Origin: Saprospiraceae bacterium
GTDB taxonomy: Bacteria; Bacteroidota; Bacteroidia; Chitinophagales; Saprospiraceae
Length of the DNA: 35,471 nt
Direction: 5' to 3'
Assembly: GCA_020630525.1 (NCBI GenBank)
Contig: JAHDBF010000016.1
Location: 1-35,471, forward strand
This document shows positions 1-8,710 of this stretch, one piece after another. The position numbers and the translations under genes are program-made. Within the stretch, counting starts at the first letter, position 1. Each line of letters begins with the position of its first letter. Under the pieces are notes generated by a model. That model had not been told where the DNA came from and ran no database searches. It was given only the letters and a program-made list of their open reading frames with translations.

Positions 1-1
1 A

Positions 2-430
2 CAAGGACAAGGTACTGCAATACTGAATCCTGCAGACCCAACTATTGCTGATGGATGCAGAAGTTTCTTTATTGAAATAGAGCATACACCGATTACTTTT
101 TTTAATATGGAAGGTACTGACTTGACAACTGGACTTGATTATCAAGAAATTTTTACTGTAGATTGTCCAAATGATGAATCAGTAAAACAAAGAAGTCTAA
201 AAGACGAAAAGAACAGATTTAAAATCATTCCAAATCCTGCAATTGACTTTATTTCTATCCAAAATGAACATTCAGAAAGTGAGATTCAAATTATAGATAT
301 TAATGGGAATCATATTTTAACTAAAAAAGTAGTAGATAAACAATCTATCAACATTTCAGACTTTCTTCCGGGACTTTATTTTATTAGGGATATAAATACT
401 AACAATGTTGAAAAGTTTCTTAAAATATAG
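2..430 (+). CDS. C-terminal part of a T9SS-secreted protein (5' end outside window)
   Basis: The reading frame is open from base 2, ahead of the ATG at 107 used in the ORF track, so this is the tail of a longer gene that begins outside the window. The last ~75 residues form a type A T9SS sorting domain: a PNPA motif ('IIPNPAIDF'), a beta-rich stretch with 'IDINGN', then 'LPGLYFI' and a basic, hydrophobic end ('VEKFLKI'). Such domains direct export through the type IX secretion system and are removed at the cell surface. The visible part before the sorting domain is too short to assign. The last 26 bp overlap the start of the next gene, which encodes another T9SS cargo protein. The sorting domain is clear; the passenger function is unknown. 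Confidence 0.8.
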   Translation, partial: QGQGTAILNPADPTIADGCRSFFIEIEHTPITFFNMEGTDLTTGLDYQEIFTVDCPNDESVKQRSLKDEKNRFKIIPNPAIDFISIQNEHSESEIQIIDINGNHILTKKVVDKQSINISDFLPGLYFIRDINTNNVEKFLKI

Positions 431-1925
431 ATTTATACTTGCCATTTATATAGTATTTCATATTTGCATAACTGTTACAACAGCCCAATGTATAGACTAC
501 TTCATTATAAATGAGAACAATACTGAACTAGATAGAGTAGGCGGTCCATATATATACGAGAACCTTGTAGTTTTCATTGGAAATATAAGAGCAGAGGCAG
601 GTGTATTTGATCTTAATACCCAAAGTTACCGATCATATGATAAACCTTCCATCATAGAAACTTGGGAAGTGGGTATATATAATGATAAAATCTATTTCAG
701 AGCTGATAATGATTTTGATCGTGATAATGAGCAAATATTTGTTATCCAAGGAGATTCTATTAAACAGATTTCTAACCATAACAATGATGGTACTGTAACC
801 AGGTTTTCAAGTAATGGGAAACAAATAGTTTGGACAGAGTTTATATTTGAAGATCGAAAAGATAGTTTAAATTCCGATATTATTGGAAAAAAAATTCATC
901 TCTACGATTTTGAATCTCAAGAGTCAACTCTAATCTCTTTTGTTGAATCTGGAGGAGGAGGCATGTCTGCAAGGATAGGAAGTGAATATGTATCCTGGTA
1001 TGACTATGCGAAAGAACTTGTTTACTATCGGAAGATATATGATAACGAAGAGAATACAATAGATAGCTTTACTGTGCAATTTCCTCAAAATGCATTTTCT
1101 ATAGGAAATAGATTATTTGTCACTGCTAAAAGGCATATAAGAGAATATAATATAGAGACCCATCAAATCATCAATCAATTAACTGATTCTAATAGCAATA
1201 TTTATGATAGGAATATTGACCATGACAGATATGATGCAACTGATGATTATATCGTATGGACTGAAAATTTATTTACTGATGAAAATAGTAAGTATCAAAT
1301 ACATGCTTATGATATTATAAACAATAAAAAAATAGAAATAGAGCAAGATGAAAGTGTTCATAATTTTGATTACTCTGTACATGGTAACTTTATCACCTGG
1401 CGGAGCACTGAAGAATTGTTCTACAGTAATTCAGTTGGTAAATATCAAAAAATCATGGTACATAACATAAATACTTCTAAAACTACCGAAATATGGGCTG
1501 AACTAATTCAATCACCTAGTTCAAGGCTTGGTCGACCAATTGTCAATAATGGTAAGGTCGTTTTCGATAGATACATTCCAAATCTATCAAAGCCAGTTCT
1601 TGAACAAGAGTCGGAAATTATTGTCGCTGATCTGAATTGTATTTTATCTAAAGCGGATGATTATGAAGTTTCTGATGCTGGGTTACATTGTGAGATTACG
1701 CCAAATCCTGTTCTAGACAATTTTAAAATTGATATATCTTCCACTAATAGAGACCTAATATCATCTATACAATTATATTCGATCGAAGGTCAAAATATCT
1801 CCTCAAATTTATCACAAAAAGAGGATCTTTCTTATGACATTTCATTTTTGGATTCTGGAGTTTATATTGTTCAAATTAGATTATCCAACGGTAGTTTCAC
1901 AACTAAAAAATTAATAAAAATGTAA
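405..1925 (+). CDS. Secreted beta-propeller-like protein with T9SS type A sorting domain
   Basis: This 506-residue protein starts with a signal peptide (basic 'MLKSFLKYRF', a hydrophobic core, cleavage near 'TTAQ'). The body (about residues 30-405) contains recurring short units such as 'VWTE', 'VSWYDY' and 'HAYDI', which resemble the WD40-like/TolB propeller repeats found in many secreted Bacteroidota proteins; this fold is an inference. The C-terminal ~75 residues are a T9SS sorting domain ('EITPNPVLDNF' ... 'SGVYIVQI' ... 'KKLIKM'). The ATG at 405 lies inside the 3' end of the preceding gene in another frame. It is preferred because it gives a complete signal peptide. The two overlapping cargo genes are probably co-transcribed. 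The stop is only 3 bp from the stop of the convergent dehydrogenase gene. Confidence 0.82.
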   Translation: MLKSFLKYRFILAIYIVFHICITVTTAQCIDYFIINENNTELDRVGGPYIYENLVVFIGNIRAEAGVFDLNTQSYRSYDKPSIIETWEVGIYNDKIYFRADNDFDRDNEQIFVIQGDSIKQISNHNNDGTVTRFSSNGKQIVWTEFIFEDRKDSLNSDIIGKKIHLYDFESQESTLISFVESGGGGMSARIGSEYVSWYDYAKELVYYRKIYDNEENTIDSFTVQFPQNAFSIGNRLFVTAKRHIREYNIETHQIINQLTDSNSNIYDRNIDHDRYDATDDYIVWTENLFTDENSKYQIHAYDIINNKKIEIEQDESVHNFDYSVHGNFITWRSTEELFYSNSVGKYQKIMVHNINTSKTTEIWAELIQSPSSRLGRPIVNNGKVVFDRYIPNLSKPVLEQESEIIVADLNCILSKADDYEVSDAGLHCEITPNPVLDNFKIDISSTNRDLISSIQLYSIEGQNISSNLSQKEDLSYDISFLDSGVYIVQIRLSNGSFTTKKLIKM

Positions 1926-1928
1926 TTA

Positions 1929-3428
1929 CTATTTAAACAATCCACCCAACTTCATTGCCACTCCCATATCTCCTTTTATCTTCATTTTACCAGCCATCAT
2001 TGCATTCATCGGATCTAGTTTACCATCAACCAACAAGAGAAAATCTTCTGATGCAATTTCTACTAAACATGCTGCTTCTGCATTATCCATTTTAATAACA
2101 TTGTTATCTCCTAATCCATCAATATATAATTGATCTTCACCAAAATCAAATTTTAATGTACTACCTAGAGGCTTTGAATCCGCAGCTTTCAAATTTAGCT
2201 TTTCCACCAATTTATGGATTTTATTGATAGTACTTTCATCTGAATTTTGAGTTGACTCATTGATGCTAGAAGCTTCATATTGCACATCATCAATAATCAT
2301 CTTGGCTATGATTTCTCGCATAATCTCGGATGTTCCTCCACCAATAGTTCCTACCCTGCTGTCACGAAACATTCTTGCCATTTTATATTCCTCCATAAAA
2401 CCATAACCTCCAAAAAATTGCAAGCACTGATAAGCGACTTTATCCGAAAGTTCTGTTGCTAAAAGCTTTGCCATTGAACATTCTTTTACCGCATACTGCT
2501 TATCGTTATTTAATCTACAACAATACAAAACAAATTGTTTACATGCTTCTATCTCAGAACTTAACTGCGCAACTCTGTGTCTCAGAACTTGGAACTTATT
2601 TATCGATCTTCCAAAGGCTTTTCTTTCAGACATATACTTTAGCGAATATTCCATTGCTGCTTCACAACCAGCATATGCCATAATTGCACCTACCAATCGT
2701 TCTATCTGTAAACCACCCATTAGGTAATAAAATCCTTGTCCTTCCTCACCTACTAAGTTTTCTTTAGGAACACGAACATTATCAAAAGCCAACTCCGCCG
2801 TATCAGAAGAATGCCAACCAAGTTTTTTTAATTTAGTAGCAGATACCCCTTCCGTTAGTCTATCAATGACAAGCAAACTAACTCCAGCTGCACCTGCTGT
2901 TGGATCAGTCTTTACCACAGTTACAATAAAGTCACCATATACTGCATTCGTTATAAAAGTTTTGGAACCATTAACTACATAATGATCTCCTTCTAAGATT
3001 GCTGTAGTCTTTATGTTCATGACATCAGAACCAGCACCGGGTTCTGAAATACCGATGGAACTAATTAAATCGCCTGAAATAATTCCTGGAAGGTATTTTT
3101 GTTTTAGTTGTGGTGATCCGTATTTAAGTATGTATGGACCTGACATATACTGTACCACTGTCTGAGTAATACTAAATCCTCCTGAAAAAACTTTTGATAC
3201 TTCTTCACAGAAAATTACATCATAAAAAAAGTCAGCGTTTAATCCTCCATACTCTTCAGGATATCCCAATCCTAAAAAACCCAAATCGCCCATTTTTTTC
3301 CAAACCTCTTTTGGGATTCTTTGATTCTCTTCCCAGGCATCAATATTTGGAATGACTTCTTTTTTGAGAAAGCTTTTTAAACTGTCTCGAAACATTTCAT
3401 GCTCTTCCGTAAAGTAGTAATTTGTCAT
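1929..3428 (-). CDS. Acyl-CoA dehydrogenase (isovaleryl/long-chain type) fused to an SCP2-like domain
   Basis: This is an FAD-dependent acyl-CoA dehydrogenase (residues 1 to ~380) that oxidises an acyl-CoA to the 2,3-enoyl-CoA. Visible family motifs are 'GISEPGAGSD' (~127-135), 'RKAFGR' (~269-274), 'FGGYGFMEEY' (~339-348) and 'GGGTSEIMRE' (~363-372). The residue before the conserved G-T, which is the catalytic Glu in medium- and short-chain enzymes, is Gly364. Glu243 in 'QIERLV' sits where isovaleryl- and long-chain-type enzymes carry their base. At 499 residues the protein is ~115 longer than usual. The extra C-terminus (~400-499, 'DPMNAMMAGKMKIKGD') resembles a sterol carrier protein 2 domain, a hydrophobic-ligand carrier. 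It is the last gene of the carboxylase operon, 41 bp after the crotonase. An isovaleryl-CoA role is inferred from context. Confidence 0.85.
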   Translation of the reverse strand: MTNYYFTEEHEMFRDSLKSFLKKEVIPNIDAWEENQRIPKEVWKKMGDLGFLGLGYPEEYGGLNADFFYDVIFCEEVSKVFSGGFSITQTVVQYMSGPYILKYGSPQLKQKYLPGIISGDLISSIGISEPGAGSDVMNIKTTAILEGDHYVVNGSKTFITNAVYGDFIVTVVKTDPTAGAAGVSLLVIDRLTEGVSATKLKKLGWHSSDTAELAFDNVRVPKENLVGEEGQGFYYLMGGLQIERLVGAIMAYAGCEAAMEYSLKYMSERKAFGRSINKFQVLRHRVAQLSSEIEACKQFVLYCCRLNNDKQYAVKECSMAKLLATELSDKVAYQCLQFFGGYGFMEEYKMARMFRDSRVGTIGGGTSEIMREIIAKMIIDDVQYEASSINESTQNSDESTINKIHKLVEKLNLKAADSKPLGSTLKFDFGEDQLYIDGLGDNNVIKMDNAEAACLVEIASEDFLLLVDGKLDPMNAMMAGKMKIKGDMGVAMKLGGLFK

Positions 3429-3469
3429 TTATTGAATTGAAATTTTATTATTGTATTGTCCTGTTAATA

Positions 3470-4288
3470 TTATTCTCCTGTCCAAATCGGTTTTCTTTTC
3501 TGTCTGAAAGCCATCATGCCTTCTTGTCCATCTTTGGAAGAAATTGTTTTTTGCAACATTTCCATCAAGTATTTGTGCTTGGATTCTGTGTACTCTATTG
3601 CCTCTAATGATTCTAAACCCAAGCTAATCGCAGTCGGTGAATTTTCATGAAGATCAGAGATGATTTTATCTACTTGAATATCTACTTCTCCAATAGAATT
3701 GACATGAGTCACTAAACCAAACTCAAATGCTTTCTCCACAGGTAAATTATATCCTCTGATACACCAATCGACTACTGCACGCTTAGGCATAATTTCTAAT
3801 AACGAAGCCATTACTTGAAACGGGTACAGGCCACGTTTAACTTCAGGCAAACCTAAGACAATATCATCTTTTGCAACAACATAATTTGCTCCTGTCAAAA
3901 AGAAAAAACCACCAGCATATACATCTCCCGTTACTTTGGCGATTATTGGTTTATGTACTTTCTTAAATAGTTCGCCTAACAATATTTCTTCATTAGGTTT
4001 TGGAATACTGGAATCGTATTCTCCAACCATTCCCATAAAGGCTTTAAGGTCTGCGCCAGCACAGAATACCTCTCCTTCCGCACCTAAAACCACTGTCCAA
4101 ATCTCCTTAGATTGTTTAGCATATTGAAGTGCAAACGCAATCTCGTTTACCATGTGTGGATGAATGGCATTTTTCTTTTCTGCACGGTCTAATCTTACCT
4201 CAAGTGTATTATTAATTTTGGCAACTTTTATAAACGCATAAGTTTCATTTAATGCGTTGTGAACTGCATCCTTCTCAAAGTATGTCAT
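3470..4288 (-). CDS. Enoyl-CoA hydratase/isomerase family protein (possible methylglutaconyl-CoA hydratase)
   Basis: This 272-residue crotonase-fold protein has the usual length. The two oxyanion-hole segments are visible: 'FCAGADLKAF' (~75-84) and 'YAGG' (~124-127). Of the two catalytic glutamates of classical enoyl-CoA hydratase (rat E144 and E164), only the second is kept, as E149 in 'GLPEVKRGLYP'. The first position is Phe129. Methylglutaconyl-CoA hydratases of the LiuC type also seem to lack the first glutamate, which fits the neighbouring carboxylase genes. The start directly abuts the stop of the biotin carboxylase gene, so translation is probably coupled. Substrate is inferred from context only; another hydratase or isomerase activity is possible. 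Confidence 0.8.
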   Translation of the reverse strand: MTYFEKDAVHNALNETYAFIKVAKINNTLEVRLDRAEKKNAIHPHMVNEIAFALQYAKQSKEIWTVVLGAEGEVFCAGADLKAFMGMVGEYDSSIPKPNEEILLGELFKKVHKPIIAKVTGDVYAGGFFFLTGANYVVAKDDIVLGLPEVKRGLYPFQVMASLLEIMPKRAVVDWCIRGYNLPVEKAFEFGLVTHVNSIGEVDIQVDKIISDLHENSPTAISLGLESLEAIEYTESKHKYLMEMLQKTISSKDGQEGMMAFRQKRKPIWTGE

Positions 4289-6280
4289 TTAATTTTGTTC
4301 TATTTTCATTAATAAAAAACCTGCTTCTACGTTTTTACCTTCTTTGGCATAGACTTCTTTTACGACACCATTTTCTTCTGCTGAAATGGTGTTTTCCATT
4401 TTCATTGAAGAAATCACTATCAAAGGATCGCCTTGTTTTACTTTTTGATTTTCTTGTACTAAAATCGAAACAATTTGCGATGGCATAGGTGCTTCATAAC
4501 CGCCTTTTATTTTTTCTTTTTCACGTTCAGGGAATCTTTCTTTCTGTTGTAATATTATATTCCCAACATTCTGGTTATTTACAAAAAATTGATTCCCATT
4601 TTTTAAAATCGTGTAACTCGATTGTATTTCATCGATGGAGATTCTAAGTATATCATTTTGAAATGCGACAAACTCAACATGAAAAGTAATTTCTTCTTTA
4701 TCTTGATTTTTAAATAAAAATTTATTATTCCCTAGATAACGGTATAATAATATATGCTCTACTTCTCTTGATAAAAATATTTCTTTATTAAACGCATAAA
4801 AACTATTTCTCCATCCAGAAGGAATTGACCTCAATAAGCCTCTTTTTGATTCCCGAAAATTCCAATCGTACATAATCGCAGCAATAGATGCTTTTGTGAT
4901 ATTTTTTACACTAATACTGTCACCAATTAGTATACTTTCTTTTTCTTTTAGATAATGGATATTGTAATTGCCATTTCTAAAATCCTCATCTTTTAAGACA
5001 GCAGAAAGTAGGTTTTGATTGGTGGTTATTCCTTGACAAATAAGCATATCAAGCACGTAAGACATTTTATTGTGTGCTTCATTTCTAGAGTCTGCCCAGA
5101 CAATTAATTTTGCAATCATAGGGTCGTAAAACACGGAAATATCAGAACCAGATTCTATTCCAGAATCTACTCGTAAACCATCTACTTTCGGAATAGTAAA
5201 CTTATGAATCCGACCCGTTACTGGTTGATAATTTTGACTCGCATTCTCTGCATAGAGTCTTACTTCGACAGCATAACCCTTAGCGCGTATTTGTTCTTGA
5301 GTTAATGACAATGCTCTTCCTTCTGCAGATTCAATTTGCATCTTAACCAAATCCAATCCTGTGATGGCTTCCGTAACTGGATGTTCTACTTGTAGTCTGG
5401 TATTTACTTCTAAGAAATAGAACTCACCAGAATTATCATCATAGATAAACTCCACCGTTCCTGCGTTGTCATAGTTGAGTGCTTTTGCTGCATTTATAGC
5501 AGCAGTCGACATCTTTTCTCTTAGGGAATCATTCATCACAGGAGAAGGACTTTCCTCAATAACTTTTTGATACCTACGTTGAACAGTGCATTCCCTTTCA
5601 AACATATGAAGTACATTGCCATGCTTGTCTCCAAAAATCTGAAACTCTATGTGTCTACCAGATTCTATATACTTTTCTATAATCAATTCATCATTTCCAA
5701 AAGCACTTTTTGATTCTCGCTTTGCGGCAGCGATTTCATCTTTTAGTTGTGACTGGTCTCTTACAATTCTCATTCCCTTTCCACCTCCACCTGCAGTTGC
5801 TTTAAGCAATAAAGGAAAGCCAATTTTCTTTGATTCTTCAATCAATGTTTCTTCGCTCTGGTCAGCTCCTTGATAGCCATCAATGATTGGGACACCATTT
5901 TTTTTCATTAATGATTTCGCTGCAGATTTAGAGCCCATAGCTTCAATAGCATCAGGATTTGGACCTATAAAAATAATTCCTTCTTGTTTGCATTTTCTTG
6001 CAAAGGATGCATTTTCAGACAGAAAACCATAGCCAGGATGTATGGCATCTGCATTTACTTTTTTGGCAGCAGCAATAATTTTATCTTGATCTAAATATGA
6101 TAAGCTCGGATTACTTTCTCCTATGTACACTGCTTCATCAGCCTGTCTCACAAATGGCTCATTTTTATCTGCATCGCTAAAAACGGCAACACTATAAATC
6201 CCCATTTCTCGACATGTTTTTTGAACACGTTGACTTATCTCTGCCCGATTTGCAATTAGTATTTTTTTAATCTTTTTCAT
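4289..6280 (-). CDS. Acyl-CoA carboxylase biotin carboxylase/BCCP subunit (probably methylcrotonyl-CoA carboxylase alpha)
   Basis: This subunit carboxylates biotin with ATP and bicarbonate and carries the biotin on its own C-terminal domain. The N-terminal biotin carboxylase domain begins 'KKILIANRAEI'. ATP-grasp motifs include 'KATAGGGGKGMRI' and 'EVNTRLQVEHPVTE'. A middle linker domain follows. The C-terminal biotinyl domain carries 'SSMKMEN', with Lys627 as the biotin attachment residue; the usual AMKM motif is SMKM here. The length of 663 residues fits methylcrotonyl- or propionyl-CoA carboxylase alpha subunits (~655-670) and is too long for AccC alone. It lies 9 bp after the carboxyltransferase gene and abuts the crotonase. 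With a crotonase and an isovaleryl-type dehydrogenase beside it, methylcrotonyl-CoA (leucine breakdown, LiuD-like) is the best guess. Geranyl-CoA or propionyl-CoA is possible. Confidence 0.88.
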   Translation of the reverse strand: MKKIKKILIANRAEISQRVQKTCREMGIYSVAVFSDADKNEPFVRQADEAVYIGESNPSLSYLDQDKIIAAAKKVNADAIHPGYGFLSENASFARKCKQEGIIFIGPNPDAIEAMGSKSAAKSLMKKNGVPIIDGYQGADQSEETLIEESKKIGFPLLLKATAGGGGKGMRIVRDQSQLKDEIAAAKRESKSAFGNDELIIEKYIESGRHIEFQIFGDKHGNVLHMFERECTVQRRYQKVIEESPSPVMNDSLREKMSTAAINAAKALNYDNAGTVEFIYDDNSGEFYFLEVNTRLQVEHPVTEAITGLDLVKMQIESAEGRALSLTQEQIRAKGYAVEVRLYAENASQNYQPVTGRIHKFTIPKVDGLRVDSGIESGSDISVFYDPMIAKLIVWADSRNEAHNKMSYVLDMLICQGITTNQNLLSAVLKDEDFRNGNYNIHYLKEKESILIGDSISVKNITKASIAAIMYDWNFRESKRGLLRSIPSGWRNSFYAFNKEIFLSREVEHILLYRYLGNNKFLFKNQDKEEITFHVEFVAFQNDILRISIDEIQSSYTILKNGNQFFVNNQNVGNIILQQKERFPEREKEKIKGGYEAPMPSQIVSILVQENQKVKQGDPLIVISSMKMENTISAEENGVVKEVYAKEGKNVEAGFLLMKIEQN

Positions 6281-6289
6281 ATAGATGAA

Positions 6290-7891
6290 TCAATGTCTCC
6301 AAACACCAAAACTATTGGAACCTTTTATTTCGTTGTTATACAATACGGCTAAACAAAAGCCAAAATAATTTCTAGTTTCTCTCGGATCAATTACTCCATC
6401 ATCCCATAACTCAGAAGTAGAATACCAAACTGAAGATTTAGCATCTGCTTCAGCCATCAGCATCCCTTTAAGCATTTTGGCTTGTTCTTCATCATATGGA
6501 ATTCCTTTAGATTTTGCAGATGCTCTTTGCACAATTTCCATTACTCCAGCAATCTGTTCTGAGCCCATCACTCCTATTTTGGAATTAGGATAGGCAAACA
6601 GAAAATTTGGGTCATACGACCTACCGTTCATTCCGTAATTTCCTGCACCATAAGAGGAACCGACCATTAAGGTAATCGATGGCACTTTACTATTTGAAAC
6701 TGCATTGATAAGCTTAGCACCATTCTTAATTATACCACCTTCTTCGTACTTTTTTCCGACCATGTAGCCAGTGGTATTTTGTAAGAATATTAATGGAATA
6801 TTCTTTTGATTTGATAACTGAATAAACTGTGCGGCTTTGTTTGCAGACTCCGAAAATATAACACCATTATTTCCCAATATACCGACAGGATATCCATGGA
6901 TTTTTGTCCAACCACAGATCATGGTATTCCCATATTCTGCTTTAAATTCTGAAAATTTGGAGCCATCAGTTACCCTAAGAATAAGTTCTCTAATATCAAA
7001 AGGAGTTTTTACATCCACAGGAACTACGCCTAAGATTTCTTCACTATCGAACTTAGGTTCTTCTATCTTTTCTGTTGGAAAAAAATGTGGTTTTGAAGCA
7101 GGAATAAATGCTATTATTTCTCTTGCGATTCTAATGGCATCTAATTCATCTTCTGCTAAGTAATCAGAAACACCAGATACCCTACTATGCATTTCAGCAC
7201 CTCCTAATTCCTCATCTGTTGACTCCTCATTAGTTGCCATTTTTACCAATGGAGGTCCTGCTAAAAACACCTTTGCTGATTGCTTTTGGAAGATGGCATA
7301 ATCTGACATACCTGGTATGTATGCACCGCCTGCAGTTGCATTTCCAAAAACCAAAGAAATGGTTTGCAATCCCATTTCTGATCTTCGGGTTATTTCTCTA
7401 AAACTTTCACCTCCGTAATTAAAAATCTTAGCTTGGTCTGTCAAATTAGCTCCTCCACTTTCCACCATGTTAATCGATGGCAACTTACACTTTGTGGTAA
7501 TGTCACCAATTCGCAATCCCTTAAAGACAGTAGCATAATCAACTGAACCTCCTTTACGAGTACCAACATTAGAATTGATCATACATAGTTTCCCATTGAC
7601 TAAACCAATACCAGATACGTTAGTACCCCCTGCCCCAAATCCTCCTTTTTGTTGCATTCCTGCCAATGGCATTAATTCTAAAAACGGACTGTCTTTATCT
7701 AACAACAATTCAATTCTTTCTCGTGCTAAATACTTGCCTCTGTCTCTTGCCCGATCTATAGATTTTTCTTTGCCTTCAAATCTACTTTTTTCTAAATTTT
7801 TATTTAGTTCTTCGAGCAGAGACAACATTTCCTTTTTGTTGTCTTGAAATGTTTTTGAGGTTGTATTTATATTTGACTTTAATGCTCTCAT
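6290..7891 (-). CDS. Acyl-CoA carboxylase carboxyltransferase subunit (probably methylcrotonyl-CoA carboxylase beta)
   Basis: This 533-residue carboxyltransferase moves CO2 from carboxybiotin to an acyl-CoA. Two crotonase-like halves are present. The N half has 'MINSNVGTRKGGSVD', 'MVESGGANLTDQ' and 'ELGGAEMHSRVSGVSDY'. The C half has 'LQNTTGYMVGKKYEEGGI', 'VGSSYGAGNYGMNGR' and 'GVMGSEQIAGVM'. The 'ELGGAEMHSRVSG' segment followed by an acidic stretch resembles methylcrotonyl-CoA carboxylase beta (GGAxxHxRxSGV). Length matches that family. It starts 2 bp after the TetR gene stop and ends 9 bp before the biotin carboxylase gene, a regulator-enzyme operon. Substrate specificity is inferred from the neighbours. 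Confidence 0.88.
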   Translation of the reverse strand: MRALKSNINTTSKTFQDNKKEMLSLLEELNKNLEKSRFEGKEKSIDRARDRGKYLARERIELLLDKDSPFLELMPLAGMQQKGGFGAGGTNVSGIGLVNGKLCMINSNVGTRKGGSVDYATVFKGLRIGDITTKCKLPSINMVESGGANLTDQAKIFNYGGESFREITRRSEMGLQTISLVFGNATAGGAYIPGMSDYAIFQKQSAKVFLAGPPLVKMATNEESTDEELGGAEMHSRVSGVSDYLAEDELDAIRIAREIIAFIPASKPHFFPTEKIEEPKFDSEEILGVVPVDVKTPFDIRELILRVTDGSKFSEFKAEYGNTMICGWTKIHGYPVGILGNNGVIFSESANKAAQFIQLSNQKNIPLIFLQNTTGYMVGKKYEEGGIIKNGAKLINAVSNSKVPSITLMVGSSYGAGNYGMNGRSYDPNFLFAYPNSKIGVMGSEQIAGVMEIVQRASAKSKGIPYDEEQAKMLKGMLMAEADAKSSVWYSTSELWDDGVIDPRETRNYFGFCLAVLYNNEIKGSNSFGVWRH

Positions 7892-7893
7892 AA

Positions 7894-8550
7894 TTAAAAA
7901 ACGAAATAAGATTCTAATTTTTTATCAAATGCATTTCCCAGTGAATTGAAATATTCTTCTCCAAAATATTTTTTAAATGATTCAATTCCTTTATCTGTAA
8001 AATGCGGAATTAACAGACTCCAAATCATCTTTTCACCTTGAGTTGATTTATTTGATTTAACAATCATCGTTTGACTTATCCAATGAAATGCAATCATCCA
8101 CACTGTTGTTGCAATATTATTATAAACTCCAGGGAATGGCTCAGACTTCATATTCCCTGACTGAATAGAGAATGCAATAGCAGCTTTATTATCCAAAATT
8201 GTCTGGGCAGTCATTTCCTTAAACTTCTTATTGATAAATGGAATTTTCAACATTTGGCTATCGCCAAAAACGAATGCATACGATTTTTGGAATTTAAAAT
8301 ATAATTGTACTTCGTTATGTAGGTTTTCAAAAGATGGCAGTGATCTAGATTTACTTCTTAATTCTTCGATTGCATTCCACATATCTTCGAGAATTGCTCT
8401 GAGTAAAGTCTCTTTATCTTTATAATGATAAGTTAAATTCCCTCTAGATATTTTCAATATTTGCGCAAGCTCAAATAAAGATACTGAAGCGTAACCAGAT
8501 TTATTAAAACTTTGAATTGCCTGCTTTTTTATTTTAGTCTTTGTATCCAC
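7894..8550 (-). CDS. TetR-type transcriptional regulator of the acyl-CoA carboxylase operon
   Basis: The N-terminus is a TetR helix-turn-helix: 'AIQSFNKSGYASVSLFELA' followed by 'LKISRGNLTYHYKDKETLL'. The C-terminal ~150 residues would be the helical ligand and dimer domain. The ORF track starts at a TTG (8559), but that codon overlaps a -7-like box (TATATTTG, 8557-8564, minus strand). I therefore prefer the GTG at 8550, which gives VDTKTKIKK, with fMet at the start. The start is not settled, since that promoter would then give an almost leaderless mRNA. The gene heads the operon, 2 bp before the carboxyltransferase. A perfect palindrome at 8571-8590 is a likely operator. TetR regulators of branched-chain acyl-CoA genes (LiuQ) are known in Proteobacteria; homology to them is not claimed. 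The effector is probably an acyl-CoA, by inference. Confidence 0.85.
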   Translation of the reverse strand: MDTKTKIKKQAIQSFNKSGYASVSLFELAQILKISRGNLTYHYKDKETLLRAILEDMWNAIEELRSKSRSLPSFENLHNEVQLYFKFQKSYAFVFGDSQMLKIPFINKKFKEMTAQTILDNKAAIAFSIQSGNMKSEPFPGVYNNIATTVWMIAFHWISQTMIVKSNKSTQGEKMIWSLLIPHFTDKGIESFKKYFGEEYFNSLGNAFDKKLESYFVF

Positions 8551-8556
8551 TTGACA

Positions 8557-8564
8557 CAAATATA
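8557..8564 (-). promoter_or_regulatory. Possible -7 promoter box for the TetR-carboxylase operon
   Basis: TATATTTG on the minus strand matches the Bacteroidota TAnnTTTG -7 consensus. No good TTG element is found 19-21 bp upstream. The box overlaps the TTG start used in the ORF track. Confidence 0.35.
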
Positions 8565-8570
8565 TAATTT

Positions 8571-8590
8571 ATTAGTCAATAGTGACTAAT
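8571..8590. promoter_or_regulatory. Perfect 8-bp palindrome, candidate TetR operator
   Basis: ATTAGTCA, four bases (ATAG), then TGACTAAT form a perfect inverted repeat. It lies just upstream of the TetR gene and overlaps the region between a possible -7 box and its upstream element, a position where a bound repressor would block RNA polymerase. The size and symmetry fit a TetR dimer site. The role is inferred from position. Confidence 0.6.
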
Positions 8591-8684
8591 TATTCTTATC
8601 ATCATTTATGCATGCATTTTGAGTCAAATTCTTAATCTTTCATTAAAGCCTAATCTCCAATACAAATAACGGCGATTTAAATAC

Positions 8685-8692
8685 TAACTTTG
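8685..8692 (+). promoter_or_regulatory. Possible -7 promoter box for the DUF255 lipoprotein gene
   Basis: TAACTTTG matches TAnnTTTG and lies 18 bp before the ATG at 8711. It overlaps the TTG that the ORF track uses as a start (8690), which argues that translation begins at 8711. No clear TTG element was found upstream. Confidence 0.4.
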
Positions 8693-8710
8693 AATATAAT
8701 TTTATCTATT

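Noticed and set aside
405-430. Possible frameshift joining the first two ORFs
   Set aside because: The first ORF ends with a complete sorting-domain tail and the second begins with a full signal peptide, so they are two genes.
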